Below are positions 9,201 to 19,567 of a DNA stretch of 64,000 bases, one piece after another (position 1 is the first letter of the stretch; each line of letters opens with the position of its first letter). The stretch is taken from assembly GCA_013396755.1 (NCBI GenBank), contig VWZF01005810.1, positions 898,555 to 962,554 on the forward strand. Direction: 5' to 3'. Under the pieces are notes generated by a model. That model was not told where the DNA came from, ran no database searches, and saw nothing but the letters and a program-made list of their open reading frames with translations. The DNA comes from Sclerurus mexicanus (lineage: Eukaryota > Chordata > Aves > Passeriformes > Furnariidae). Made by a program: the position numbers and the translations under genes.

Positions 9201-11004
9201 CTGGTCATGCTCACTGCTTCTGACAATCAGCTGAATGCTGCCCTGGCAGCTGGAAGGGGTCTGCACAGTGCACACATTTGCTGCCTCTTTACTGCTCTAA
9301 AAGGTACCCCATCTTTCCACTGTTGTGTACAGAGTTGTTCTTTACTCATGCCTTCTAAAATTGTTCATTATTGCAGAAAATGTCCAAGGAGTGTAGTACC
9401 TTTTTTTTTTTTTTAATTGCAGAAAGTAAATAACTCCCAATTCTAAATTATGCCAAACATTACAATGCTTTCTCTGTGAGATTTCTTATCTCTATGAGAT
9501 TTTTCACTCAATGGAGTAATCAGAATCATTGCAACATTTTTCTTTTTATTCTTGGCTTTATCACAATTTTTATTTGCACCAATTGCTCTTTTGGCTGGGG
9601 CTGAGCTGGGATCCCAGCTAAATTGTTAGTGTCACCTCCACGAAAGCAACTATTGCCTTTAAAATTCTGAATGTGTTCCTCTGGGCAGGGTTTTTTACAC
9701 CCTATGATGTGTGACAAAATATTCCCACTTGGATTACATTAATATTGGCTGTCCACAAAAGACGATTACACTCTTGCTGATTGGGCTTTCTATTTACTTC
9801 TGTTGTTATTTCACTTTTCTTCTCCTTTTCAATGGTTTTTCCTAACAGCATCTTGTCACATCAGCATATAAGGCAATTTGACATTTGCATTAATCTGTTC
9901 AGTGTCCATGAACTACAGCAGATATCCATTTGACTTTCCAACTGCTCTTTGAGACCCTTCAAGCCATTATTTTTGGAGGAGCCTGAGTGGGAAGGAGTGT
10001 GGTTTTCTGCAGGTGACAGTCATGTTTGGTACAGACACAGGTGAAACAGGCTTGAGTAACCACCGCCAAGGTTGTCTTAAATAACTGCTTCCAAGATTGC
10101 CAGCAAACATGAGCACTTGAGATGCCTGCAGCTATGCTAAGACAAAAAATTGCCTTGGGATAAAGCAAAGGAGAGGAAGGTATGATGGCTTTCAACACTG
10201 AACAGTTTGTGTAATTCTGAAGTGTGGATGCAGAAACAGCATTGTTTGGGAGCTGCCTGCCAGGCACCTCAGGTGTTTCCCTCATAGGCCACCTATCAGG
10301 TTAGAGTACAGAGGGTGGAGAGGACAGCCAGACTAGTGTTTTTAGGATGTTACCTTGTTTTTCTTAACATGGTGTTTTGTCATCTTCAGCACCAGCTGAG
10401 AGCTGCTGGTGTTCTGAAAGTCCTCGCTGTCAGTTGGCTCGGGAAGGCTGGATCTCTCTGATTCTGGGGGCTGGTGGGTTGGTTTAGGGCAACTTGCTCT
10501 AGGGCTGGTAGTGCCCCAAAGGCAGGCTGTGCCCCAGCCCCTTCACAGGGAAGGAAGAGGGATTGATAACTTCTGCTTCTCCAGGCCAGAGCCCGAGCCT
10601 TGCCCAGTGGCTGAGATGATTCTCTTGTACCCCAGGAGAAAGGCATATAAAGGCTTATTCCTACTGCATGACCTGCCCATCTCCTGATGTGACAACCCTG
10701 TCACAGCCTGAGAAGGAACGTAGTTTTGTGCTGCTCTGCTGCCTCTCACCAACTCCTGTCCTCCCACAGCAGCTGTGACCCAGAGCCCTGGGCATGCTGG
10801 AGGGTGCCTCCTCCTCTGCCAAGGCTGATGGAGACAGCCCATGGACTCCAGGTGTCCCCATCCTGGTAGGTCCCACTGACCTGTATTGTTTGCCAACTGT
10901 CTTCCTGTATAGCCTTACGGCAAGTCAGAATTCACAATCATAAGGAAACATTTTCTTTTGCTGTTTGGAAAACCAGAGGTTTTGCTTATTTTTTGTTTGC
11001 TTCC
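6276..11004. other. Intergenic DNA, no gene seen
   Basis: Mostly unique AT-rich sequence with short homopolymers (for example the T run near 9400-9415). Two moderately GC-rich patches, about 8400-8660 and 10380-10870, contain open frames on both strands. They have no family resemblance or splice context that I recognise. Confidence 0.5.
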
Positions 11005-11445
11005 TCAGGCCATTTCTGCTGGTATTTGGCTTGTGTGGCAAGGTTTGGTAGCAGGGTGGCTTCTGAGAGGCCACTAGAAGCTTCTGCTATGTCCGATGAA
11101 GGCAATGCCACCTGGCTCTGAGGTGGACACAAGGCTGAGCCCATCAGTGGTGGTAATAATACCTCTGTTAAGGCCAGGTAGAAGAGAGGGGTGGGGAAAG
11201 GTATTTGAAAGATTTTGTTTTACTTCTTGTTATCTTACTCTGATTTGATAGGTAATAAATTAAACTAATTTTCACAAGTTGAGTCAGCTTTGCTCATATT
11301 GGTAACTGCTGAGTGATCTCCCTCCATCCTTATCTCATTCCATGAACCTTTTGTTTTATTTTACTTCCCATGTTCAGTTGAAGATGGAGAGGGACAGAGA
11401 GGCTTTGGTGAGCACCTGGAGAATAGCCAGGGTCAACCCACCACA
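11005..11445 (+). mobile_element. Endogenous retrovirus LTR fragment
   Basis: The stretch resembles a common avian ERV LTR: an internal GGTTTGGTAGCAGGGTGGC and AGAAGCTTCTGC segment, GAGCCCATCAGTGGTGGTA, an AATAAA-containing TTGATAGGTAATAAATTAAAC, and the 3' end CCAGGGTCAACCCACCACA at 11445. The 3' boundary is clear. The 5' boundary is uncertain and the middle (around 11165) looks deleted. No coding part of a retrovirus is attached. Confidence 0.65.
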
Positions 11446-12979
11446 CTGAAGGAGCATCCTCATATGGCTATTTGGGGTCTTTATAGTTTCTCTGTAGCTT
11501 TGCAAACACTTTGAAAGTCCAAATCAATTATGTCTGATACATTAATTTACCCATTATTCTGCTGACATGCTTGAAAGGCCTTCACCTTACAGGTCTTCAC
11601 TGTCTCTCATTGTTGAGGGAGCCAATTATTCTAATTAGCACATATTCCTAAAAAAGTTGCATGGATAGTTTATAGTTCCATTTTTAGCTCATGATATAAC
11701 CATGTTTTTATATAGAACAACATCATAGTTACTATTAGTAGTGGGTAGGAATGGCCCATTATTGCCAATGAATCCCAAGCAAGAGTATCAGGGGAAGAAT
11801 GACAATCCTTCCAATGCAGTGACTTCTATGTGGACAGGAAGATTTTATCTATGAAATAGGCTTAGTAGCTTAGAGGTGCTTTTTAACATGTCAGTCCTCC
11901 TAGACAGGATGAAGAAGACCATGTTGCCAGGGATGTTTTTAGTGTATGTACATTTTCCAAGCAAGGTTTTTATCCTTAGTTAATGCAGTTCTCTCCTCAT
12001 AGGCTGGAACAGTCTTCTTTATCATTTTATGGTTAAAGGTACTATCTAAGAGTGGAATTAGCTATGAAAATTAATATTGATTTGTGTTCTTAATGTAATA
12101 GAAGCAGAGGATTAAATAGAAAAAGGAAATAGATGTGACCTTTAAATGTTGGAATTGCAGAGTTTAAATGAAAACTGCTTTAGTTTTTGTTTAAAAGGCT
12201 TACAGATAAACAGATAAGAGACCAAGCCAATTGAAACACTTGATGTATATTGACAGTGAAGTCAAAGATTTTTTCATGAACTTTATGCATTGGCTATTAC
12301 TAGTTTAAGCTTATTCCTGGTGAGGTTACACATTTCAGTGTACAAAGAGTTTTGTTTGCATTATGTGAAGCTGCCTTTTGCATTTGTTCTCTAACTTGGG
12401 TTTTCAGAAGAGGCAAAATGTCTTTATTGTACTTTTTTCTACTAAACAGTGGCAGAGGTATGTATTACCTTGCTCATGAGTAAAAACACTGGTTTTATAA
12501 CTGTGTACTTTAAAACCAGATGCATTTATTATTTGACTTACTGAAATGTCTTTGTGACTGAAGTTTTTGATAGGATTAGTGTCTTTATTTTGTTATTCCA
12601 GTGACTTTCTGAAAGATAATAGAATACCACCATATAGCAACAGCATCTCCAGCTGCAGGAATGGTAACTCAAAGCCATAGCCCTGTGTCCTGTCTCTTGG
12701 TAGCACAGGTTGCCAAAGTCCTCTACTTGCAAAAAGAACCCAGGTATCTCAGAGTCCATAAAACCTTTCTCTCACTGCAATCACCACTATTTCCCCTCAA
12801 CAAAAATTTTATGTCTTATTTTGTATCTCTTGCAACATTTGCAGAAGCTGTGCTTTAGAGGCTGCCAGTGGTGTCACTCTAATGATGTGGCAGGTAGGAT
12901 TTGAGGTAAAGCTTCTACTCTTACAAAAGCTTATAATTTGGCAGGTGAAATACACTTCTAGTTCAGTTGCTTTTGATGG
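11446..12979. other. Intergenic DNA, no gene seen
   Basis: Unique AT-rich sequence. I recognise no transposon, RNA gene or exon. Confidence 0.5.
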
Positions 12980-13443
12980 TATCATAGAATCGTAGAATGG
13001 TTTGAGTGGGAAGGGTTGAAGATCATCTAGTTCCAAACCCTGCCATGGGCAGGGACACCTTCAACTAGACCAGGCTGCTCAGAGCCCCATCCAACCTCTG
13101 AGCATTTTCATGGATGAGGCATCCACAACATCTCTGGAAAACCTATTCCAGTGCCTCACCACCCTCACAGTAAAGAATTTTTTTCTAATACCTGATATAA
13201 ACCTACTCTCAATTTGAACCTATTTCTTCTTGTTCTGTCACTATATGCTCTTGCAAATAGTCTTACCCCATCCTTCCCGTAAGTTCCCATCAGGTACTGG
13301 AAGGCTGCTCTAAAGTTTCCCCAGAGCCTGTTCTTCAGACTGAAAAATCTCAATTCCTTCAGCCTTTCCTCATAGGAGAGGTACTCCATCCCTCTGATCA
13401 ACTTAGTGTCCCTCCTCTGGTCTTGCTCCAACGGGTCAAAATA
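12980..13443 (-). mobile_element. CR1 LINE, 5'-truncated, 3' part of RT ORF plus 3' UTR
   Basis: The minus strand reads as the end of CR1. The window begins with the 3' tail in reverse (ATCATAGAATCGTAGAATGG, from the ATTCTATGAT-type terminal repeat). CTGGTCTAGTTGAAGGTGTC, CACTGGAATAGG and the TACTGTGAGGGTGGTGAGGC motif follow on the minus strand. The minus-strand frame includes a CR1 reverse-transcriptase C-terminal signature (YEERLKELRFFSLKNRL). It carries many substitutions and is an inactive fossil. Confidence 0.9.
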
Positions 13444-16400
13444 AAAGTTAATTTGGTTGTCTCTCACAACCAGCCAGCTTTAAGCTGGTCATGCTCCATC
13501 AGCCTCCTAAACTCTGCAAGAAAACTTTCTCTATCAGCCTGTGGGATCTTTAGCTATGGACACCAGGATTAAATTTTCATATGGACCTGTTCACTTCCAC
13601 AGCCAGGTTTGCTATCTTATCAGAAATTCAACCTGACACCTGATGGGTTTCAAAAAGCACAGGCTTTAGTGTACTGATTAGAAAAGCCTGTGATTTGTGT
13701 ATATTTGTGTATGCTTTTTGCTGTATACCATAAAATGACCTTATTTACCATCCCATATGTCTCACAGCTCATATTTTTCTCAACATCAGTATATCCAATT
13801 CAGTTGGTGTTTCTCTGGTGAGCTGAATCTCCTTTACAGCACTCACAGAGGACTCTAAATTGATGTAAATATAAATTGTACCTATAAAGCCCATTTATGT
13901 TGCCACAGAAGTATGAAGTGCCTTTAAGATAAACAAGAATATAGACTAACATTTTCTTGTGTTCATTTCTGTCTGAAGTTAAAGTTATACCTGGGAGGAA
14001 GAGAGGGAAAGGCATTTCCCTTTCTGTTTTAGCAAGTTTTTAGTGACTGTATAGAAATGAAAAGTATATAAACCTTCTCAAGTTAAGGGAGCGATTGGTA
14101 AATACATCTTCTAGAAGCTAGAGGGCACAGGAGCCACAGAAAGGCTATGGTATAACTCAGTCATCAAGAAGTGTGAGTGAGTGAGAAAAACTTTTAGGTC
14201 TTTTTACATAAAATGGTACTTGCTACTCAAGTTCAAACCAATTTCGTTCTCTTTCTGAAAAGCAGTGATTGAAAATCAGAAATGTCTTTCTGGATTTATA
14301 TCAGTTTTGTATAGTCTCCAGCAAAATTATTTGTATTGCTATTGATCTAAATGAAGATGTTAAACATGCTTTCTATTTTTAATCCAGATTAGCTCAGGAA
14401 TGAGTTTATATTCTGCAGGAGCTCCTATTATTAACCATGAGTACATAACTACTGATAACTGTTTTAATGGATAAGATCAAAGGTGACTTCATGGCATAGG
14501 AACATTACTGTTCAGCGTAATAACCACAGACTTCAGATTTTCTCTTGTGTAGCTGGTCTGGTTGAAGCATTTTATAACTTTTCTTCACCCCTATGCAGTA
14601 TTTCTGTGATAATGAGGCCCTGCTGTGTTTTATGTTACAAGCCATATGTCTACTCATGCAATACCTGCTTGAGAGGGACACTGGCAGACTTTTTGTGGTA
14701 CTCACCAATCCTTATTTTGTTTGCATTTTGAGAATAAACTTCACAGGTCTTACCCTTAACAAGTAAGAGGAACAGAGTGTCCTGACATGCTCTTTGAAAG
14801 ACCTTCCTAAATTCTGGTGTGTTTTGTTTTCAATTCAAAGTAAACCAGTGAGAGAAAAGAATTTTGCCACAGTCTGTAAAGGAGACAAGATGTATTGATT
14901 CATTTATGCTGAGTTTCTCAGGTCAGTTGACTTAAACAGAAAATCAGAGGTCCTGCGAGTTTGTAGGATTCCAGCATTCCCTTCAGCCTTTGTGAGTTGC
15001 TGTGTTTTCCGCAGGTTTTCTGCCTAAAGCCAGATGGGTGCTGAACCACAGGATGATATTGCAGCAAACAAAACAGGACTGGTGAAGTAATGAAGCTCCA
15101 CTGAATTATTCATTGGGTCCTGAATGATGTAGAGGGAGCTATAGTGAACAGCCCTGAAGATGAGAGCAGTGCCAGGCACAGCCCTGCCTATACTGTGCAC
15201 CTGACCTGTTTTCCCAGGTAGGCATCCACAAAAATGGATGTCTTGTATAAATGAGCTGGAAAACTGTGTTTGGTAGCTGTCCAAGAAAAAGAATAAGAAT
15301 TCATCTAAGAATAATCAATCTAATTCCAAAAAGAGCCTAGTTAAGTGCATGCTGCAGTGCAATGGGCATAAAATTAAAAGCATGTTCAAGTACTTTGCTG
15401 CAAAGCAATGGACTTCCACACATCTTTAAAGAGAAGCACATCTTAAGGCTTGTTGGCTGAAATCTGATGATGGCTCATAGTAAATATCACAGATAACTAC
15501 AAGAACACAGAATATGTCAACACAGAGCACTTTGGAAAAACTAGTGTGTACCAATAACACAATTTTAGCCTATGAAGCATTTTCTCAGCTGACCTTTGGC
15601 AGCTGAGGAACAGTACAGCCTCATCCAAAAGGTAGGTATCTCAATGTAATGGTACTTCCACTGCTGTCATGGTTTAATAATGATCAGCGATGTGTTAATG
15701 TACCGAGTGGGGATGTTAAAAGAGGGTGTCCAGCACAGGCAGAGAAGCTGGAACGGAGAGAGTTGTGATGGTGAGGCCAACTGTCTATAAAATAAACTGA
15801 CCTTTTGAATAAAAAAGTCTTTGGAGGTTTATTTTTGGATGGTTCTGTGAAGAAGATTTTGCTGAAGCCTGCCAGTAGTGGTGGTGAGTGAAGCATTGTT
15901 TCACTCAACAGCTCTGGAAGAAAGATCGTATTGGCGTGGGGGGAAGGTAGAAACCTCTCTGTAGAATGAATTTGGAATCCAACCCTCCCACCTTCTCAAA
16001 AGAAAGTTTGTTCTTCAAAATCCCGTTGCAAACTTTGGTGGAAGGATTAAAAGGTTCAAAATTACCACATGATAGTTTGATGGTATCCGCTCAGAGAATC
16101 ACTGGCAGGGAGAATCATGCTGTCACTTCAGATTTGTGTTGGGCTTAAATGTAGTAGTGAGGATAGGTGCTATAAGAAAATCCAAGAGCAAAATAGTGGG
16201 TGATACCACAGGGTTTGAGAAACACGCAGTGTCATAAGGTCTGAGGAGTTACAAATACTGTTCATTGGGTGCCATCTGTGCTGTCTACTCAGTGAGGCAG
16301 AACCTTGTAGAAAAAAGAGGAAAAAAAAAGGATAAGGATTGAAGTCAGGGCAGCATTTTGAACTGGGTAATAATGAGTCAAGGGAAAGCTGGTATACCCA

Positions 16401-17303
16401 AGCTTTCCTGTATGTGACTTTGTATCTTACATAACACCTTTTTAACACTGTATAAAATCCAAGTATATGGTAATATGCAGTCTAGTTTAACTCAGCTGAT
16501 ATTCCATTTTAGATGTCTGGCTTCCTTCTGATGGTGGTCACTGCTAAGAGCTGTCATACTACTTGAAATTACCTGAGAAAAAGGTACATGTTTCTTCACA
16601 GAATAATTTTTTTTTAATCCTCTAATATTTTTTAAAAATATAATTTACAATTTATTACAATGCTTTTCTTATTTGTTAAAGAGAAAGTAAAGCTTATTAG
16701 TATGCCTTGTAATTCTAGAGTAAAGTTTAGCAAATTAATCTGATACTTTGTCACATGTAGCCAAAAATGTTTGGTTTTTTTTTTTTTTTTTGCTACTGGA
16801 TATCAAACATATGGCTGTTGGAGAATGAGACTGCTTAAAAGCATTGTCTTCCTCATAGTAATTTGTGGGAGACTGAGACATGGTTAGTCCTAACAATGCA
16901 GGTTTTAATTCAATACAATATTATCAACTTCATGTAGTAGAAAACTGCTGTCTTTACGTTTCCTGCAGTAGATGTGCATACCACCTTTGCTAGGTGCATT
17001 TGGTGAGACCATATTGCTAGGCAGAGGCATGGAAAAGTCTTACTGTTGTTTCCCTGAAATGATATATATTTATGTGTTGCCACTGTCACAGGCCTCCTTC
17101 TTCCTGCCAGGGGACTGGAACTATCTACAGAACTGGGCTTGGTACTTTATTTTCTTCTGAACTTGACTTTTAAGAGATCATAATCTATCAGGAGAAGGCA
17201 GAGCAATGGAAAACCATTCATTCTAAAAAGTTCTGTACTCTTGACTTCTGCACAATGGGTTTGCAATTTTTGTCTGGATATTTTTGTGATATCTTTGTCT
17301 ATG
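13444..17303. other. Intergenic DNA, no gene seen
   Basis: Unique AT-rich sequence with short T and A runs (an 18-T run near 16772). A possible LTR start TGTCATGGTTTAAT near 15666 has no recognisable LTR body after it. No exon or RNA gene is supported. Confidence 0.5.
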
Positions 17304-17668
17304 GGGCTGAAATAGGATGATGTTCAGTTACTGCTTCTCTGAACTTTTGACACTCTCGCTGGCTGTTTTCTGTATGTTATTCCCTATTTAGTCCAGATGT
17401 TTCTGCACATGAGCTACCCAGCCATTCAGCTTGTTTTTTTTTGGATGGCAAAGCCTTGATTTTGTCTTGCGATGGAAGACAACATTAGAATGTGGAGACT
17501 ACCCATTTTTTGTGGAAGGACTCCAGTGGCTTCGACATTCTTGAATGATTGGATGTGGTTGACAGAGGCATAACATTCAACTGCTGCTTTAAAACTGACC
17601 TTGGAAGGGGTTGTGTATTTTCTGTAGTGTTTTTCTGGCCTTTGTTGGGTGCCCTATTATGTGTTCCT
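17304..17668. repeat. Direct repeat copy 1 (365 bp, identical to 17797-18161)
   Basis: Every base I compared between this stretch and 17797-18161 matches, at a constant offset of 493. The right end is where copy 1 runs into a TGTAGTGGTTTG LTR-like start, while copy 2 continues into AAGAGCC. Exact identity of unique sequence next to a single N suggests two alleles or overlapping contigs, not an old duplication. Confidence 0.95.
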
Positions 17669-17795
17669 GTAGTGGTTTGACTCTCCGATAAATGCTTAGT
17701 GTCCAGCAAAACTGTTTCAAGGCCTTTCTCCCCCCACACTTTTCACCTTCCAGAGGAAGGGAAAAGAAAATCAGCTAGGAATTTACGACTAGAGA
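17668..17795 (+). mobile_element. Partial ERV LTR (5' end only), cut by an assembly gap
   Basis: The sequence starts TGTAGTGGTTTGACTCTCC, with the TG expected of an LTR 5' end. A TTTCAAGGCCTTTCTCCCCC and CCAGAGGAAGGGAAAAGAAA section follows, which resembles avian ERV LTRs as I remember them. It stops at the N at 17796. Its left edge coincides exactly with the point where the two 365-bp copies diverge, as expected for an insertion. Confidence 0.5.
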
Positions 17796-17796
17796 N
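17796..17796. other. Single-N assembly junction
   Basis: One ambiguous base separates the partial LTR from the second repeat copy. A single N in this position is probably a contig join of unknown size. Confidence 0.85.
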
Positions 17797-18161
17797 GGGC
17801 TGAAATAGGATGATGTTCAGTTACTGCTTCTCTGAACTTTTGACACTCTCGCTGGCTGTTTTCTGTATGTTATTCCCTATTTAGTCCAGATGTTTCTGCA
17901 CATGAGCTACCCAGCCATTCAGCTTGTTTTTTTTTGGATGGCAAAGCCTTGATTTTGTCTTGCGATGGAAGACAACATTAGAATGTGGAGACTACCCATT
18001 TTTTGTGGAAGGACTCCAGTGGCTTCGACATTCTTGAATGATTGGATGTGGTTGACAGAGGCATAACATTCAACTGCTGCTTTAAAACTGACCTTGGAAG
18101 GGGTTGTGTATTTTCTGTAGTGTTTTTCTGGCCTTTGTTGGGTGCCCTATTATGTGTTCCT
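17797..18161. repeat. Direct repeat copy 2 (365 bp, identical to 17304-17668)
   Basis: This is the second exact copy. It starts immediately after the N and continues without interruption into unique sequence at 18162, so it looks like the allele lacking the LTR insertion. Confidence 0.95.
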
Positions 18162-19055
18162 AAGAGCCTGTAATTTGAGCTTGTGGAAATGCCACGTGAA
18201 TGGCCCTTGGGGTCACTGGGACTCCTCTCAGCTTGTGTTTGATTGGTGCTGCCTGCAGCTTGTGCTCCCAAGGGGCCTTGATGTTTTAAGCTCAAATTTG
18301 GATCTGTTCTTCCCTTGAAACATATGTTGACTGGTAGTATTTCTAAAAAAAGATTGTTAAAAACTGGTTGATCACTCCTCAGACCAGATTTCCAAACTAG
18401 CTCTGCACCGAGCAGGTCTCACTAGAATGACAGAGTCTGGCTGAGCACTGCATCCATAAAAAAGACAAAATGAGAAGATTTTTCAGAAAAGCGACTTTGA
18501 GATATCTTGGCAAAACCCTGATTATACTCCTTATTTTGGGCCACAGTGCTTGTATGGGTGGCAAGAGCATATGGAAACCTGGCCTTTCCACTGAACTGTT
18601 GGCCTAAGTCAGGTTGTCTGAGAAATGAAAGACTGGGTTTCCTCAAACTTTCTCTGTTGTTTGCACATTAAGTTAATGGAATAAATCCATGAGGGATGCA
18701 GAAAAGGAGAAAGGAAACTCATGTATTCTACTCAGAAGGTTAAGAAAAAACTTGAGTGGTGGTTTTGCAGGGACTTTGTGTGTGTCTTGCTGGAGATGCT
18801 ACCCAATTACTTTGTGGGGCAAGGCAGGGCAAAGGCTAAGCAGGAACTGAGAATGCACAGAAGTGAAACTATATAAAAAATAAAATAGAAATAAACTGAA
18901 AGGGGCTAAAATTCAAACCTTTAATTCAAAGAGGGAAGATCATTCTGTTTCTCCACCTTTCAGTTTTTTGGAAGGCCAGTTCTGGCTACAAGCTGTGTGA
19001 AGAAACGTGCCCCAATCTTGACAGAATTTGAGAGGCTATTTAACCTTCATTGGAT
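18162..19055. other. Intergenic DNA, no gene seen
   Basis: Unique AT-rich sequence between the duplicated segment and the solo LTR. No exon, RNA gene or repeat is recognised. Confidence 0.5.
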
Positions 19056-19567
19056 TCTTGTGGTTTAACTTGACAAACAGATAAACACCACGCAGCCACT
19101 CGGGCCCTCTCCTCCCGCTGCCAGTCGTATGGGGGAGAGAACTGGGAAAAAAGAGTAAAATTCATGGGCCGTGATAAAGACAGTTCAATAGGAGGGAAAT
19201 GACAGGGAAAATAACAACAATAATAATGATAGAAGAATTGGGATGCACAAAACAAGTGATGCTCTGTGCAATTGCTTACCATCCACCAACTGATGCCCTG
19301 CCAGTTCCTGCAAAGCAGCTGCTCTGGCCAACTTTTCTCCTAGTTCATATACTGGCCACATGTCATATGTCATGGAATATCCTTGTGCCCACCCAGCCTC
19401 TGCTCTGCTGTGGTGGGGCGAGAAGCTCAAAAAGTCTTGTACAAACACCACTTAGCAACAAGTAAAACATCAGTGTTTTGTCAACATTATTCTCAATCCT
19501 AAATCCAAAACACAGCACTGTACTAACTAGGAAAAAAATTAACTCTATTCCAGTTGAAACCAGTATG
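19056..19567 (-). mobile_element. Solo LTR of an ERVL-like avian endogenous retrovirus
   Basis: The stretch resembles a widespread avian LTR read in reverse. Landmarks in window orientation are TGTGGTTTAACTTGACAAAC, ACCACGCAGCCACTCG, ACAAAACAAGTGATGC, CAATTGCTTACCATCC, CAACATTATTCTCAATCC and TTAACTCTATTCCAGTTGAA. The minus-strand TATA region is decayed (CAGTATATGAAC). The flanks TGGAT (19051-19055) and TGGAA (19568-19572) look like a 5-bp target duplication with one change, which supports the boundaries. No internal retroviral genes are present, so it is a solo LTR. Confidence 0.85.

Noticed and set aside
13165..13467. A 100-residue minus-strand frame that could be called a gene
   Set aside because: It is the tail of CR1 reverse transcriptase in a truncated, mutated LINE copy.
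15666..15960. Possible LTR starting TGTCATGGTTTAAT with a TATAAAATAAAC inside
   Set aside because: Only the first dozen bases resemble a known LTR end. No matching 3' end or target duplication was found.
17304..18161. A true tandem segmental duplication
   Set aside because: Zero differences over 365 bp, a single N at the junction and an LTR-like break point fit allelic or contig overlap better. It is kept as a finding, not annotated as a biological duplication.
19185..19465. Open frames on both strands near 19.2-19.5 kb
   Set aside because: They lie within the solo LTR, which is non-coding.
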